A DNA stretch of 34,163 bases from Pseudomonadota bacterium (GCA_021851785.1 JAJZBV010000003.1:1-34163); one strand, 5' to 3'. Positions 25,506-34,044 are shown, counted from the first letter of the stretch. Numbers and translations are program-made. Notes: a model not told the origin generated them from the sequence alone.

Positions 25506-26084
25506 TCAGTCTCTATCGGCGTCTTGCAAGGAAATGATGACGGCATAAAATGAGTCAAATAATTTAGCCGTAGGGTGCGGAAAATCTGCAATAATTCTAC
25601 CATTAGGTAAACGTCTTACTGCAATTTTCCAATTTTTACTCCGCCCTTCATAGGGAAGGGATAGTTCATTTGAACTATCATAAATGATATAAGCACTTTC
25701 GTTGCTGAGAATCCGAGGGATTATATTGCAGAGTGCAATACGTTCTCGATCTCGGTATTGGATTCCCGAAGTCTGGTCGCAACCTCCTATAGAAGCTGGT
25801 TGCAGGAGGGTGTTGGCATAGAACCCCAATCCAGGGAGCGAGACTTGAGTCCGTCCAGCCGCCATGATAATCAAAAGCGAAGCAAGGGGAATCAGTCGGA
25901 AGCCTGCCGCAATCCACTGTCGCCGCAATAATACGCCGATACTGAGCAATGACGATAGAAAAGTCATAAATAGTCCGGACATCAGAATAATATCTGCAAA
26001 TTTTGTAACGTACCAAATGAGAGTACCAAATAACATAAAAGTAGACGGCATGAATGCCCATATGAAATATCTTTGAATTTTCAT
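25506..26084 (-). CDS. Hypothetical membrane protein in AT-rich island
   Basis: A 192-residue protein of unrecognised family. Three hydrophobic helices occupy about 6-24, 31-53 and 62-77, then a soluble domain of about 110 residues with two or three cysteines (GCDQTS, ALCNII). The tail NGRIIADFPHPTAKLFDSFYAVIISLQ contains a beta-rich, possibly ligand-binding region. A GAGG lies just before the ATG. Codon use is AT-rich, unlike the rest of the window, and suggests recent arrival. Same strand as the second island gene, 205 bases downstream of it. No function is proposed. Confidence 0.65.
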   Translation of the reverse strand: MKIQRYFIWAFMPSTFMLFGTLIWYVTKFADIILMSGLFMTFLSSLLSIGVLLRRQWIAAGFRLIPLASLLIIMAAGRTQVSLPGLGFYANTLLQPASIGGCDQTSGIQYRDRERIALCNIIPRILSNESAYIIYDSSNELSLPYEGRSKNWKIAVRRLPNGRIIADFPHPTAKLFDSFYAVIISLQDADRD

Positions 26085-26289
26085 GGCCTCAGTGTCCGTT
26101 CGGAATTTTTTAACGAATTTTTAACAAAAAACCACCTACGTTATTCAGGTAAAATTAATATGATTGGCATGGATATAGTCGAAAACGCCAACATATTACT
26201 GCCGTTTAGAGCTTAGTCATAACCGACCCAAACATTTTTATTCCTCCAGTTTGTTGTTTATTTACAGATTTTAATCTTATTTTTAATTT

Positions 26290-26721
26290 CTAAGGGCCTG
26301 TATACCCTCTATTAACTGATATATTATTTATTTTTGTTTCTGTTTTATCGAGATAAATCATGATTTTCCATTCTATCATTATAAGAGACATTCTCTTTAC
26401 GAGATAATAACACAGATAATATCTCTCCCCATTGGACATTCCATTGGAACATTCCGCACCTGCCGCAGTGAGTTCTTTTGTAACGTCTTCTATATTTGAT
26501 CCAGGGGGGAAGCGTTTATCTACAAATTCCTGTGCAGAAGGAACGATGTTTTTCTCAGGAAGAGATTCGAAATAGAAAAAACTAAATTTTTGAGGAGGGC
26601 CAAACATCGTGTATACCCCTCTGATTAGCATTGGACGCAGAAAAAAAATCATGCCTATTGTCACAAAGACTGTCAGTATAATTCCCTTTGTGCCACCGAA
26701 TATAGTCATATTCCATTCCAT
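26290..26721 (-). CDS. Hypothetical membrane-anchored protein, possibly BamE/SmpA-like fold
   Basis: A 143-residue protein with one N-terminal helix (about 12-30) and a soluble part. The pattern FPPGSNIEDVTKELTAAGAEC, then a second cysteine in YYLCYYL, a WKIMIYLD strand and a terminal RGYTGP looks like the small SmpA/BamE-like domain (helix-helix-beta) seen in many proteobacterial hypothetical proteins. That is inference from pattern only. The second ATG (26709) is an equally likely start. AT-rich codon use sets it apart from its neighbours. Confidence 0.6.
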   Translation of the reverse strand: MEWNMTIFGGTKGIILTVFVTIGMIFFLRPMLIRGVYTMFGPPQKFSFFYFESLPEKNIVPSAQEFVDKRFPPGSNIEDVTKELTAAGAECSNGMSNGERYYLCYYLVKRMSLIMIEWKIMIYLDKTETKINNISVNRGYTGP

Positions 26722-26794
26722 TTTTCTGAAAATATTCTGGAATATCGTCTTTTGTTCGACTGCTCGCGGCCATCGACCAGGAGCGCCGTTAAGA

Positions 26795-26817
26795 ATCCCG
26801 GGGGCATGCCCCGGGAT
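26795..26817 (-). terminator. Candidate terminator of glcB
   Basis: ATCCCGGGG-GCATG-CCCCGGGAT, a perfect 9-bp stem, begins about 10 bases after the malate synthase stop on the minus strand and is followed there by TCTTAA. The stem is strong but the T-tract is short. Confidence 0.6.
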
Positions 26818-26826
26818 CTGGTCGGC

Positions 26827-28980
26827 TCAGCCGGCGTTCTTGGCCACCCGCCGCCAATGGTGGAGCACAAATTCGGTATAGCCGTTGGGCTGCGCACGAC
26901 CTTTGAAGACGAGATCACAGGCGGCCTTGAAGGCCACGCCGTCGAAGCTTGGCGCCATCGGGCGATAGGCCGGATCGCCGGCGTTCTGGCGATCGACCAC
27001 TTCCGCCATGCGCTTGAGCGTCGCCATCACCTGCGCCTCGCCGACGACGCCGTGATGCAGCCAGTTGGCGATGTGCTGGCTCGAGATGCGCAAGGTGGCG
27101 CGGTCCTCCATCAGCCCGACATCGTGGATATCGGGCACTTTCGAGCAGCCGACGCCCTGGTCGATCCAGCGCACGACATAGCCGAGAATGCCCTGGGCGT
27201 TGTTGTCCAATTCCTGCTGCAGATCGGCCGGCGACCAGTTGGTGCCGGCGGCGAGCGGCAGGGTGAGGAGAGCGGCGAGCGGCGGCGTCGGTTTGGCCGC
27301 GAGCGCCTTTTGCCGCGCCGCGACGTCCACTTTGTGGTAGTGGAGCGCATGCAGCGTCGCCGCGGTGGGCGAGGGAACCCAGGCGGTGTTGGCGCCGGCC
27401 TCGGGATGGGCGATCTTCTGCGCCAGCATCTCCGCCATGCGGTCCGGCGCCGCCCACATCCCCTTGCCGATCTGCGCCCGCCCGGCGAGCCCGGCGGCGA
27501 GGCCGATGGTGACGTTGCGGTCCTCATAGGCGCGGATCCAGGCGGTGTTCTTCATCTCGTTCTTGCGGATCACCGCGCCGGCTTCCATGGCGGTGTGGAT
27601 TTCGTCGCCGGTGCGGTCGAGGAAGCCGGTATTGATGAACGCGACGCGCGCGCGGGCGGCATGGATCGAGGCGGCGAGATTGGCGCTGGTCCGCCGCTCC
27701 TCGTCCATGATGCCCATTTTCATGGTGTCGCGGGCGAGGCCGAGCATGTCCTCGACGCGGGCGAAGAGCGTATCGGCGAGCGCCACCTCCTCCGGCCCGT
27801 GCAGCTTCGGCTTGACGATATAGATCGAGCCGGCGCGGCTGTTCTTCAGCGCCTGGCCGCCGCGGAGATCATGGCAGGCGATCAGCGCGGTGACGGCGGC
27901 ATCGAGGAAGGTTTCCGGGATCTCCCGGCCCTCGGCGTCGCGCACCGCATCGGTGTACATGTGATGGCCGACATTGCGCACCAGCATCAGGCTGCGCCCG
28001 TGCAGGGTCAGCGTGCCGCCGGCGGGCGTGGTGAAGACGCGATCGGGGTTGAGCCGGCGCTCCAGCAGGCGCCCGCCCTTCTCGAAGCTCGCGACCAATG
28101 TGCCACGCATCAGCCCGAGCCAGTTGCGATAGGCCTCGATCTTGTCGGCGGCATCGACGGTGGCGACGCTGTCCTCGCAATCCATGATCGTGCTGATCGC
28201 CGATTCGATGACGACATCGGCGATGCCGGCGGCATCCGTCCCGCCGATCGGATGGGCGCGGTCGAAGATCAGCTCGACATGGAGGCCGTGATGGCGGAGC
28301 AGCACCGCCTTCGGCGCCGCAGCCTCGCCCTGGAAGCCCACGAATTGGGCGCCATCGCGAAGCCGCGCGCTGCCCTGGGCGTGGCTCGCGACGAGATGGC
28401 CGTCGCGGACGGCATACCCCGTCGCCTCGGCATGCATCGCGCCGTCGAGCGGGAAGGTTTCATCCAGAAAGCGCCGCGCCCAGGCGATCACCGCGGCACC
28501 CCGCGCCGGGTCATAGCCCTTGATCTTCGCCGCCGGCGCCGCGGGGAGCGCATCGGTGCCGTAGAGCGCGTCATAGAGGCTGCCCCAGCGGGCATTGGCG
28601 GCGTTCAGCGCATAGCGCCCGTTGGTCACCGGCACGACGAGCTGCGGCCCGGCGATATGGGCGATTTCGGGATCGACATTGGCCGTCGCGATGGCGAACG
28701 GCGCGGGCTCGGGCACGAGATAGCCGATCTCGCGGAGAAAGGCCTGATAGGCGCCGGCATCGAATGCCTGGCCGGCGCGCGCCTCGTGCCAGGAATCGAT
28801 CGCGCGTTGCAGGGCGTCGCGGCGATCGAGCAGGGCCCGATTGCGCGGCGCGAGGTCGCGCACCAGGGCGCCGAACCCGTCCCAGAACGCCGCCGCGGCG
28901 ACGCCGGTTCCGGGCAGCGCCTCATCGGTGACGAAGCGGTGGAGATCACGGTCGATGCGGAGCCCGCCGGCTTCGATCAT
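26827..28980 (-). CDS. glcB: Malate synthase G
   Basis: A 717-residue monomeric enzyme condensing glyoxylate with acetyl-CoA to malate (glyoxylate bypass or glycolate use). The fold blocks are in order: [21 protein letters not shown] near the start, [63 protein letters not shown] and the C-terminal [13 protein letters not shown]. Length matches the 720-730 residue family. ATG 28980 was chosen because it fits family N-termini; an in-frame start at 29055 or 29037 would add a His/Asp-rich tail with no homology. No isocitrate lyase gene is nearby. It is divergent from the radical SAM gene. Confidence 0.96.
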   Translation of the reverse strand: MIEAGGLRIDRDLHRFVTDEALPGTGVAAAAFWDGFGALVRDLAPRNRALLDRRDALQRAIDSWHEARAGQAFDAGAYQAFLREIGYLVPEPAPFAIATANVDPEIAHIAGPQLVVPVTNGRYALNAANARWGSLYDALYGTDALPAAPAAKIKGYDPARGAAVIAWARRFLDETFPLDGAMHAEATGYAVRDGHLVASHAQGSARLRDGAQFVGFQGEAAAPKAVLLRHHGLHVELIFDRAHPIGGTDAAGIADVVIESAISTIMDCEDSVATVDAADKIEAYRNWLGLMRGTLVASFEKGGRLLERRLNPDRVFTTPAGGTLTLHGRSLMLVRNVGHHMYTDAVRDAEGREIPETFLDAAVTALIACHDLRGGQALKNSRAGSIYIVKPKLHGPEEVALADTLFARVEDMLGLARDTMKMGIMDEERRTSANLAASIHAARARVAFINTGFLDRTGDEIHTAMEAGAVIRKNEMKNTAWIRAYEDRNVTIGLAAGLAGRAQIGKGMWAAPDRMAEMLAQKIAHPEAGANTAWVPSPTAATLHALHYHKVDVAARQKALAAKPTPPLAALLTLPLAAGTNWSPADLQQELDNNAQGILGYVVRWIDQGVGCSKVPDIHDVGLMEDRATLRISSQHIANWLHHGVVGEAQVMATLKRMAEVVDRQNAGDPAYRPMAPSFDGVAFKAACDLVFKGRAQPNGYTEFVLHHWRRVAKNAG

Positions 28981-29197
28981 GGTTTCCGTATCCCTCGCGT
29001 TCTTGTCATGCCCGCTCTTGTCATGAGTGTTCATCATGCAATTCCCATCATCCATTCAGGATCATGGTTGATCGCCGACGTCGATTTGTCGAGAGCGAAG
29101 GGCGATTGGCAAGCATTATTCATCGCCCCATTGCGAACGCTCATGAGAGGCGGAGGCGTCGGGGTTTTGCGCGCCAGCCCGCCGCAAGCGGCGATAC

Positions 29198-29211
29198 TTG
29201 ATCTATGTCAA
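29198..29211 (+). promoter_or_regulatory. FNR/FixK-type box upstream of the radical SAM gene
   Basis: TTGATCTATGTCAA matches the TTGA-N6-TCAA core exactly and extends to a CTTGA...TCAAG palindrome (29197-29212). It lies 99 bases before the radical SAM start and 217 bases before the glcB start, in a 330-base divergent intergenic region that otherwise shows no gene. No clear -10 element is visible at the class II distance. Confidence 0.65.
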
Positions 29212-29310
29212 GGACTTGCCGGCGTGCGCCCTGGTTTCGTGAGCATGGTGGCGTGGAGGCGGTCTTTCCTGGCCCGCGTCGGTATTGCGTCCACGAACGG
29301 GGTGATCGTC

Positions 29311-30636
29311 ATGCCGAAACTCCTGATCATTCAGGCTACCCCCTATCATTCCCGGGCAAACCGCGTGCCGTACCGGATCCGCAAACGCAAAGTCGTCGGC
29401 GCCGTCGCGCCCTATCTCGCGGCGCTGGCCCCGCCGGGCTGGGAGGTCATCTTCACCGACGATGCCATCGAGGCGCCGGACGACAACGCGCGGGTGGACG
29501 TGGTCGTGCTCACGGTGCGCACCGTCACGTCCTTGCGGGCTTATGAAATCGCGTCACAGTTTCGAGAAAGAAACATTCCGGTTCTGATGGGCGGGCCGCA
29601 CGCGACCTTCCACGCCGAGGAAATGGCCGCGCACGCCGATGCGGTCTGTATCGGCGAGGGCGAGGGCGTCTTTGCCACCATGCTGGAGGATGCCGCCGCC
29701 GGACGATTGCGGAAATTCTACCGCCGCGAGACGGTCGCCGATCTCGCCGGCTTGCCGTCGCCGCGCTGGGACATCCTGAAGCCGAACCATTATGCGTTCT
29801 ATAGCCCCTACGTCATCCAATACTCACGCGGCTGCCCCTATACCTGCGATTTCTGCGCCGAGCGCCGCCTGAACGGCGATTACGGCTATCGCTACCGCCC
29901 GGTCGAAGAGGTGGTCGAGGAAGTCAAGCGATGCGGCAAGCGCCATATTTTCTTCGCCGCGAGCCAGTTCGTCGGCAACAAGGCGCGCACCATGGCGCTT
30001 CTGGAAGCGCTCATTCCCCTTAAAATCCGCTGGTCCGCCTTGTTTTCCGCGCATTTTTTCCTGGATCCGAAATTCACCGCGCTCGCGCGGCGATCGGGGC
30101 TGCTCCACGTCAACATGGGGATCGAGAGCATCAGCCAGGACACGCTCAAAGCGATGAACAAAAGCTTCAACAAATCTCAGGAATACGGCCATATCGCCCG
30201 GATCCTGCACCAGAACGACATCAGTTTCTCGTTCAACTTCGTATTCGGCGCCGATGACGATGACGTTGACGTCTTTCCGAAGACGCTGGCTTTCTTGAAC
30301 GAGCACAAGGTCGACGCTGCCTATTTCAATGTCATGGTGCCGCTGCGGGGAACACCACTCTATGACCGCATGAAGGCCGATGGCCGGATCCTCGATGAGG
30401 AAAACATGGATCGCTGGCCGGGCGTGTTCTGCCATTTCCGGCCGCTCAGATTTCCGCCCGAGCGATTGATGCAGGAGGTCAAGGCGCTGCAGCGCAGCTT
30501 CTATTCCCTGGGATCGATCGTGAGGCGGCTTTCGCTGCCGCGCTCGGAATCGCGTCTCGCCTCATGGAACGTCAATCTCTCGCAACGGAAAGTCGCGGTG
30601 AATTCGGATTCGATGAACGAGTTCGAGGATTTTTGA
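29311..30636 (+). CDS. B12-binding-domain radical SAM protein, substrate unknown
   Basis: A 441-residue protein. Residues about 1-135 form a Rossmann-like cobalamin-binding domain (VDVVVLTVRT, IPVLMGGPHATFHAEE, AVCIGEGE), without the DxHxxG base-off motif. The radical SAM domain starts with YSRGCPYTCDFC (C175, C179, C182), followed by HVNMGIESISQDTLKAMNK and FVFGADDDDVDVFPKT. The C-terminal 60 residues are family-poor. Relatives of this broad class carry out methylations and ring rearrangements, including hopanoid and bacteriochlorophyll steps. It is an orphan: no pathway genes sit beside it. Start at ATG 29311 after GGGGTGATC. The FNR-type box upstream fits an oxygen-sensitive enzyme made under low oxygen. 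Confidence 0.88.
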   Translation: MPKLLIIQATPYHSRANRVPYRIRKRKVVGAVAPYLAALAPPGWEVIFTDDAIEAPDDNARVDVVVLTVRTVTSLRAYEIASQFRERNIPVLMGGPHATFHAEEMAAHADAVCIGEGEGVFATMLEDAAAGRLRKFYRRETVADLAGLPSPRWDILKPNHYAFYSPYVIQYSRGCPYTCDFCAERRLNGDYGYRYRPVEEVVEEVKRCGKRHIFFAASQFVGNKARTMALLEALIPLKIRWSALFSAHFFLDPKFTALARRSGLLHVNMGIESISQDTLKAMNKSFNKSQEYGHIARILHQNDISFSFNFVFGADDDDVDVFPKTLAFLNEHKVDAAYFNVMVPLRGTPLYDRMKADGRILDEENMDRWPGVFCHFRPLRFPPERLMQEVKALQRSFYSLGSIVRRLSLPRSESRLASWNVNLSQRKVAVNSDSMNEFEDF

Positions 30637-30643
30637 GCCGTCA

Positions 30644-30679
30644 GGCGCTTCCCGCGTTGAACGGAATGCGGGAAGCGCC
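30644..30679. terminator. Bidirectional terminator between convergent genes
   Basis: GGCGCTTCCCGC / GCGGGAAGCGCC form a perfect 12-bp stem with a 12-base loop. It lies between the stop codons of the convergent radical SAM and DoxX genes. Confidence 0.65.
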
Positions 30680-30693
30680 GAGGGGCGATGGCG

Positions 30694-31101
30694 TCAGGCG
30701 GCCGCGTGGCTGGTGCCGCGCTGGGCGAGACGGTGATCGAGGCTGAAGGCGCCGGCGCCGAAGGCGGCGATGTGCAACAGCCCGCCGGCGATGGCGAGGT
30801 TTTTCAGGAAATTGATCTGCTGGCCATGGTCGGCGAAATTATTATGGAAGGCGAGGGCGGTGACCAGGGCAAACAGCGCCATGATCGCCGCGACGGCCCG
30901 CGTCTGCCAGCCCAGCACCAGGAGGATGCTGCCGCCGATCTCGATCAGCACGGCGACGATATAGGCGGCCATCGGCAGCGGCAGCCCGCCGGAGGCGATG
31001 TATTGCATGGTTCCGGCCGGATTCTCGATCTTGCCGATGCCGGCGAGAATGAACAGGACGGCGATCAGGACGCGCCCGATGAGATCGACGCTTTGTTGCA
31101 T
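30694..31101 (-). CDS. DoxX family membrane protein
   Basis: A 135-residue inner membrane protein with four helices. LIGRVLIAVLFILAGIGKIENPAGTMQYIASGGLPLP (7-43) is the classic DoxX/YphA start, followed by AAYIVAVLIEIGGSILLVLGWQTR and FHNNFADHGQQINFLKNLAIAGGLL. Such proteins are linked to redox stress or quinone use, but the exact role is unsettled. AAAGGAGAGCCACC precedes the ATG. It is a single-gene unit with a terminator on its downstream side. Confidence 0.9.
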   Translation of the reverse strand: MQQSVDLIGRVLIAVLFILAGIGKIENPAGTMQYIASGGLPLPMAAYIVAVLIEIGGSILLVLGWQTRAVAAIMALFALVTALAFHNNFADHGQQINFLKNLAIAGGLLHIAAFGAGAFSLDHRLAQRGTSHAAA

Positions 31102-31208
31102 GGTGGCTCTCCTTTTGGCGCGGCGCGGCCGCGCGGATTGTCTCGATGGCCTGACGATAACGGGGTATTAATTTAATGTCGAACGAATTTTTACCTCTCC
31201 CCGGGGTC

Positions 31209-31293
31209 TGCGGACGGCGGGAATCGAACCCGCACTTCCGAAACGGAAAGCAGATTTTAAGTCTGCTGCGTCTACCTGTTCCGCCACGTCCGC
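31209..31293 (-). tRNA. tRNA-Leu (anticodon UAA)
   Basis: The acceptor stem GCGGACG/CGTCCGC with discriminator A, the D arm, the GCAGA-CTTAAAA-TCTGC anticodon arm (anticodon UAA), a long class II variable arm (TCCG TTT CGGA) and GCGGGTTCGATTCCCGC T arm are all complete. The gene does not encode the CCA end (next bases are GAC). It sits between DoxX and the dehydrogenase gene, not next to any integrated element. Confidence 0.97.
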
Positions 31294-31305
31294 ATGAGAA
31301 GACCT

Positions 31306-32217
31306 TTATCCCTCGCAGAGCCGGCGGGCGATTTCAAGCGCGCGCCGGAGCAGCGTTTCATTCGCCTCGGGCGTCAGAAACCCGCTATGGGCGGAAAGCG
31401 TGACATTGGCGAGGCGCGCGAGCGGATGCCCGGCCGGCAGCGGCTCGGTGGCGAAGACATCGAGCGCGGCATGGGCGATATGCCCGCGTTCGAGACCCGC
31501 GATCAGCGCCGCCTCGTCGACCAGCGCGCCGCGCGCGGTGTTGACCAGGATCGCCCCCGGCCGGAGCCGCGCCAGCCGCCCGGCATCGAGAAAGCCCCGC
31601 GTCTCGTCATTGAGCAGGAGATGCAGCGAGACGACATGGCTCTCGGCGAGCAGCGTATCGAGAGGGACGAAGCTGACGCCGGGCGCGGTCTTCGGGCTCC
31701 GGTTCCAGGCGAGCACCCGCATCCCGCCGCCCGCCGCGATGCGCGCGACCTCGGCGGCGATCCCGCCGAAGCCGATCAGGCCGAGCGTCTTGCCGGTGAG
31801 CTGCACGCCCGGAATGCGCGGCCAGCCGCCGGCGCGCACGCCGCGATCCATCGCCGCGATCCCGCGCGCCGCCGCCCACATCAGCGCGATGCTATGCTCG
31901 GCGACCGCGGTGTCGCCATAGCCCTTGATGGTATGGACGGTGATGCCGAGGGTGGCGAGTTCCTCGGGGTTCATGTAGCTCCGCGCGCCGGTGCCGAGAA
32001 AAATGACATGGCGGAGCGCGGGGCAAGCGGCGAGCGCCGAGGTCGGAAGCGAGGAATGATCATCGAGCACGAAATCATACCCGGCCAGCAATCGCGGCAG
32101 ATCGTCGGGCGCGATGCGGGCGGCGCGGTTGACGGTGATCGGCGGGTCGTCGGGGCCGTGGAGGCGCGCGACGATCGCCGCCATGGTTTCGTCCGCATCG
32201 AGAAAAAGACCGCGCAT
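31306..32217 (-). CDS. D-isomer specific 2-hydroxyacid dehydrogenase family protein
   Basis: A 303-residue NAD-dependent dehydrogenase. LTGKTLGLIGFGGIAAEVARIA is the cofactor motif (GFGGIA). The catalytic trio is visible: Arg in VNTARGALVDE, Glu in FATEPLPAGHPL, and His in LSAHSGFLTPEA. The family includes phosphoglycerate, glyoxylate/hydroxypyruvate and lactate-type enzymes; it lacks an ACT domain, so it is not long SerA. The substrate cannot be assigned. CGGGAG lies about 8 bases upstream. Its start codon overlaps the start codon of the divergent penicillin-binding protein gene by two bases (CATG). Confidence 0.92.
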   Translation of the reverse strand: MRGLFLDADETMAAIVARLHGPDDPPITVNRAARIAPDDLPRLLAGYDFVLDDHSSLPTSALAACPALRHVIFLGTGARSYMNPEELATLGITVHTIKGYGDTAVAEHSIALMWAAARGIAAMDRGVRAGGWPRIPGVQLTGKTLGLIGFGGIAAEVARIAAGGGMRVLAWNRSPKTAPGVSFVPLDTLLAESHVVSLHLLLNDETRGFLDAGRLARLRPGAILVNTARGALVDEAALIAGLERGHIAHAALDVFATEPLPAGHPLARLANVTLSAHSGFLTPEANETLLRRALEIARRLCEG

Positions 32218-34000
32218 GAAGCCGCTCCCGGTTGATCGCCGCCTGGATGCGGCCACTCTGCGCAAAGCGGCGCCGGCCAGCAAGCCGCCGCGCCGGCGCC
32301 TTGGCCGCTGGCTTGCCCGCGCGGTCATCGCGCTGGTCTGGGGCGGGCTTGCCCTCGGGCTGATCTTTCTCTGGCTGATCCATGATCTGCCGCGGCCGCG
32401 AGACGCGATCACCGCGCGCCGGCCGAGCCTCACACTCGAGGACAGCGCCGGCCACGTGATCGCGCGCTACGGCGATATCGTCGGCGCGACGGTGCATCTC
32501 GCCGATCTGCCGCCCGATCTCCCGGCGGCGGTGGTCGCGGTCGAGGATCGGCGCTTTTTCCACCACGGCGCGCTCGATGGGTGGGGGATGGCGCGGGCCG
32601 CGTTCGTCGATCTCACCGCGCGGCGGATCGTCCAGGGCGGCTCGACGCTCAGCCAGCAGGTCGCCAAGACGCTGTTTTTGAGCAATCGGCGGACGTTCCG
32701 CCGGAAAATTCAAGAAATCATTCTATCCTATTGGATTTACAATCATTTCTCAAGAAATCAGATCCTCGAGATCTGGCTCAACCGGGTCTATCTCGGCGCC
32801 GGGGCGTTCGGGGTGGACGCCGCGGCGCGGGTCTATTTCGGCATCCCCGCGCGCCGCCTCGCGCTGTGGCAGGCGGCGATGATCGCCGGGCTGCCGCGGG
32901 CGCCGGCGCGCTTCAATCCCCGCGCCGACCCCGCCGCCGCCATCGCCCGCACCCGCCAGGTGCTGGCGGCGATGCGTGTCGCCGGCGTGATCACCGAGGC
33001 CACCGAAAACGCCGCCATCGCCGCGATCGCGCTGCCGCCGCTGCCCGGTGGCGGCTGGTTCGCCGATTGGGCGGCCGAGCAGGCCGAGTCCGGCTTGCCC
33101 CAAGGCGAGGACGCGACGCTGCGCACGTCGCTCGATTCCCGTTTGCAGGCGGCGGCGTCGAGCGGGCTCAAGGCGCTGCTCGACGGCCCCGGCGCCGGCG
33201 CCGGGGTGGGCGAGGGCGCGGTGGTCGCGCTCGATGCCGCGACCGGCGCCGTCCGCGCCATGGTCGGCGGGCGGGCGGAGAGCGGCGGTGGCTTCAACCG
33301 TGCCGTCGCCGCGCGGCGCCAGCCGGGCTCGGCGTTCAAGCCCTTCGTCTGGCTCGCCGCCCTCGAGCGCGGCGAGACGCCGGCGAGCCTGGTCGAGGAC
33401 GCGCCGATCAGAATCGGCACCTGGGCGCCGCGCGACATCGAGCACCGTTATCAGGGTGCCATCACCCTGACCGCGGCGCTGGCGCAATCCTCCAACACCG
33501 CTGCCGTCCGTCTCCTGCTCCGGAGCGGCGGCCCGGGCGCCGTGATCGCGCTCGCCCGCCGTCTCGGCATCGGCGACCCCCTGCCCGACGACGCCTCTCT
33601 CGCGCTCGGCACCGCGTCCGTCGGACTGCTCGAATTGACGGCGAGCTACGCGCCGTTTTTCAACGGCGGAAACCGTATCCGGCCGCATTATCTCGCCACC
33701 GGCCCGCGCGTGACCGCGCCGGTCATCGCCCAAGCCGAGGCCGCGATGATGAAAACCATGCTCGCCGCCGTGGTCAGCGAAGGCACCGGCCGCGCCGCCG
33801 CCATCCCCGGCGAGACCGTCGCCGGGAAAACCGGGACGTCCCAGGCCTATCGCGACGCCTGGTTCATCGGCGCCGTTCGCGGCACCCTGATCGGCGTCTG
33901 GCTCGGCAACGACGACGCGAGCCCGACCAAAGGCATCACCGGCGGCAGCCTGCCCGCGCGCCTGTTCCACGACCTCGCCCTGGTGGTGGCGCGGGAGTGA
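32216..34000 (+). CDS. Bifunctional penicillin-binding protein 1 (class A transglycosylase/transpeptidase)
   Basis: A 594-residue type II membrane protein of peptidoglycan synthesis. A basic cytoplasmic tail precedes one helix (about 33-54). The GT51 domain has catalytic E110 in VEDRRFFHHG, then GGSTLSQQVAKTLFLSN and LNRVYLGAGAFGVDAAARVYFG. The transpeptidase domain has S372-x2-K375 (PGSAFKPF), S425-S-N427 and K538-T-G (AGKTGTSQ). It is shorter than E. coli PBP1a/1b and has little between domains, as in PbpC/PBP1-like alphaproteobacterial proteins. Codons around 163-184 are unusually AT-rich. The start at 32216 is favoured over in-frame ATGs inside the divergent gene. Confidence 0.95.
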   Translation: MKPLPVDRRLDAATLRKAAPASKPPRRRLGRWLARAVIALVWGGLALGLIFLWLIHDLPRPRDAITARRPSLTLEDSAGHVIARYGDIVGATVHLADLPPDLPAAVVAVEDRRFFHHGALDGWGMARAAFVDLTARRIVQGGSTLSQQVAKTLFLSNRRTFRRKIQEIILSYWIYNHFSRNQILEIWLNRVYLGAGAFGVDAAARVYFGIPARRLALWQAAMIAGLPRAPARFNPRADPAAAIARTRQVLAAMRVAGVITEATENAAIAAIALPPLPGGGWFADWAAEQAESGLPQGEDATLRTSLDSRLQAAASSGLKALLDGPGAGAGVGEGAVVALDAATGAVRAMVGGRAESGGGFNRAVAARRQPGSAFKPFVWLAALERGETPASLVEDAPIRIGTWAPRDIEHRYQGAITLTAALAQSSNTAAVRLLLRSGGPGAVIALARRLGIGDPLPDDASLALGTASVGLLELTASYAPFFNGGNRIRPHYLATGPRVTAPVIAQAEAAMMKTMLAAVVSEGTGRAAAIPGETVAGKTGTSQAYRDAWFIGAVRGTLIGVWLGNDDASPTKGITGGSLPARLFHDLALVVARE

Positions 34001-34040
34001 AGGGAAGGCCAGGGCGGAGCCCTGGCCTTCCCTTCACTCC
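33994..34040. terminator. Perfect 21-bp hairpin between convergent genes
   Basis: The arms 33994-34014 and 34020-34040 pair without mismatch around a CGGAG loop. The left arm contains the last codon and stop of the penicillin-binding protein gene. It ends 5 bases from the stop of the gene on the other strand. It probably terminates both genes. Its GTGAAGGGAAGGCCAGGG arm is nearly the same as the outer blocks of the palindromic repeat at 10156-10393. Confidence 0.75.
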
Positions 34041-34044
34041 GCCG

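Larger units (their letters stand above)
25450..26790. other. AT-rich island (probable horizontally acquired segment)
   Basis: Composition changes abruptly from GC-rich to AT-rich just after the LpxR-like gene and back just before the glcB terminator. The two genes inside use many AT-ending codons that are rare elsewhere in the window. No integrase, insertion sequence, tRNA or flanking direct repeat was found at the edges. The 205 bases between the two genes (26085-26289) hold only AT-rich sequence with no gene that I can see. Confidence 0.85.

Noticed and set aside
25506-26721. The two island genes as a toxin-antitoxin or effector-immunity pair
   Set aside because: They are 205 bases apart, both membrane-anchored, and neither has a known toxin or immunity motif.
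28981-29310. Cobalamin riboswitch before the B12-dependent radical SAM gene
   Set aside because: No B12-box-like conserved segment or suitable long structured leader could be recognised in this interval.
26752-30636. A 1294-codon plus-strand open frame running through glcB into the radical SAM gene, which could look like a giant fusion protein
   Set aside because: The first two thirds are antisense to malate synthase, whose sequence is clearly conserved. The radical SAM protein has a good start at 29311, a ribosome binding site and an upstream regulatory box.
31209-31293. tRNA-Leu as the integration site of the AT-rich island
   Set aside because: The tRNA is more than 4 kb from the island, with host-like genes between and no duplicated tRNA end at either island edge.
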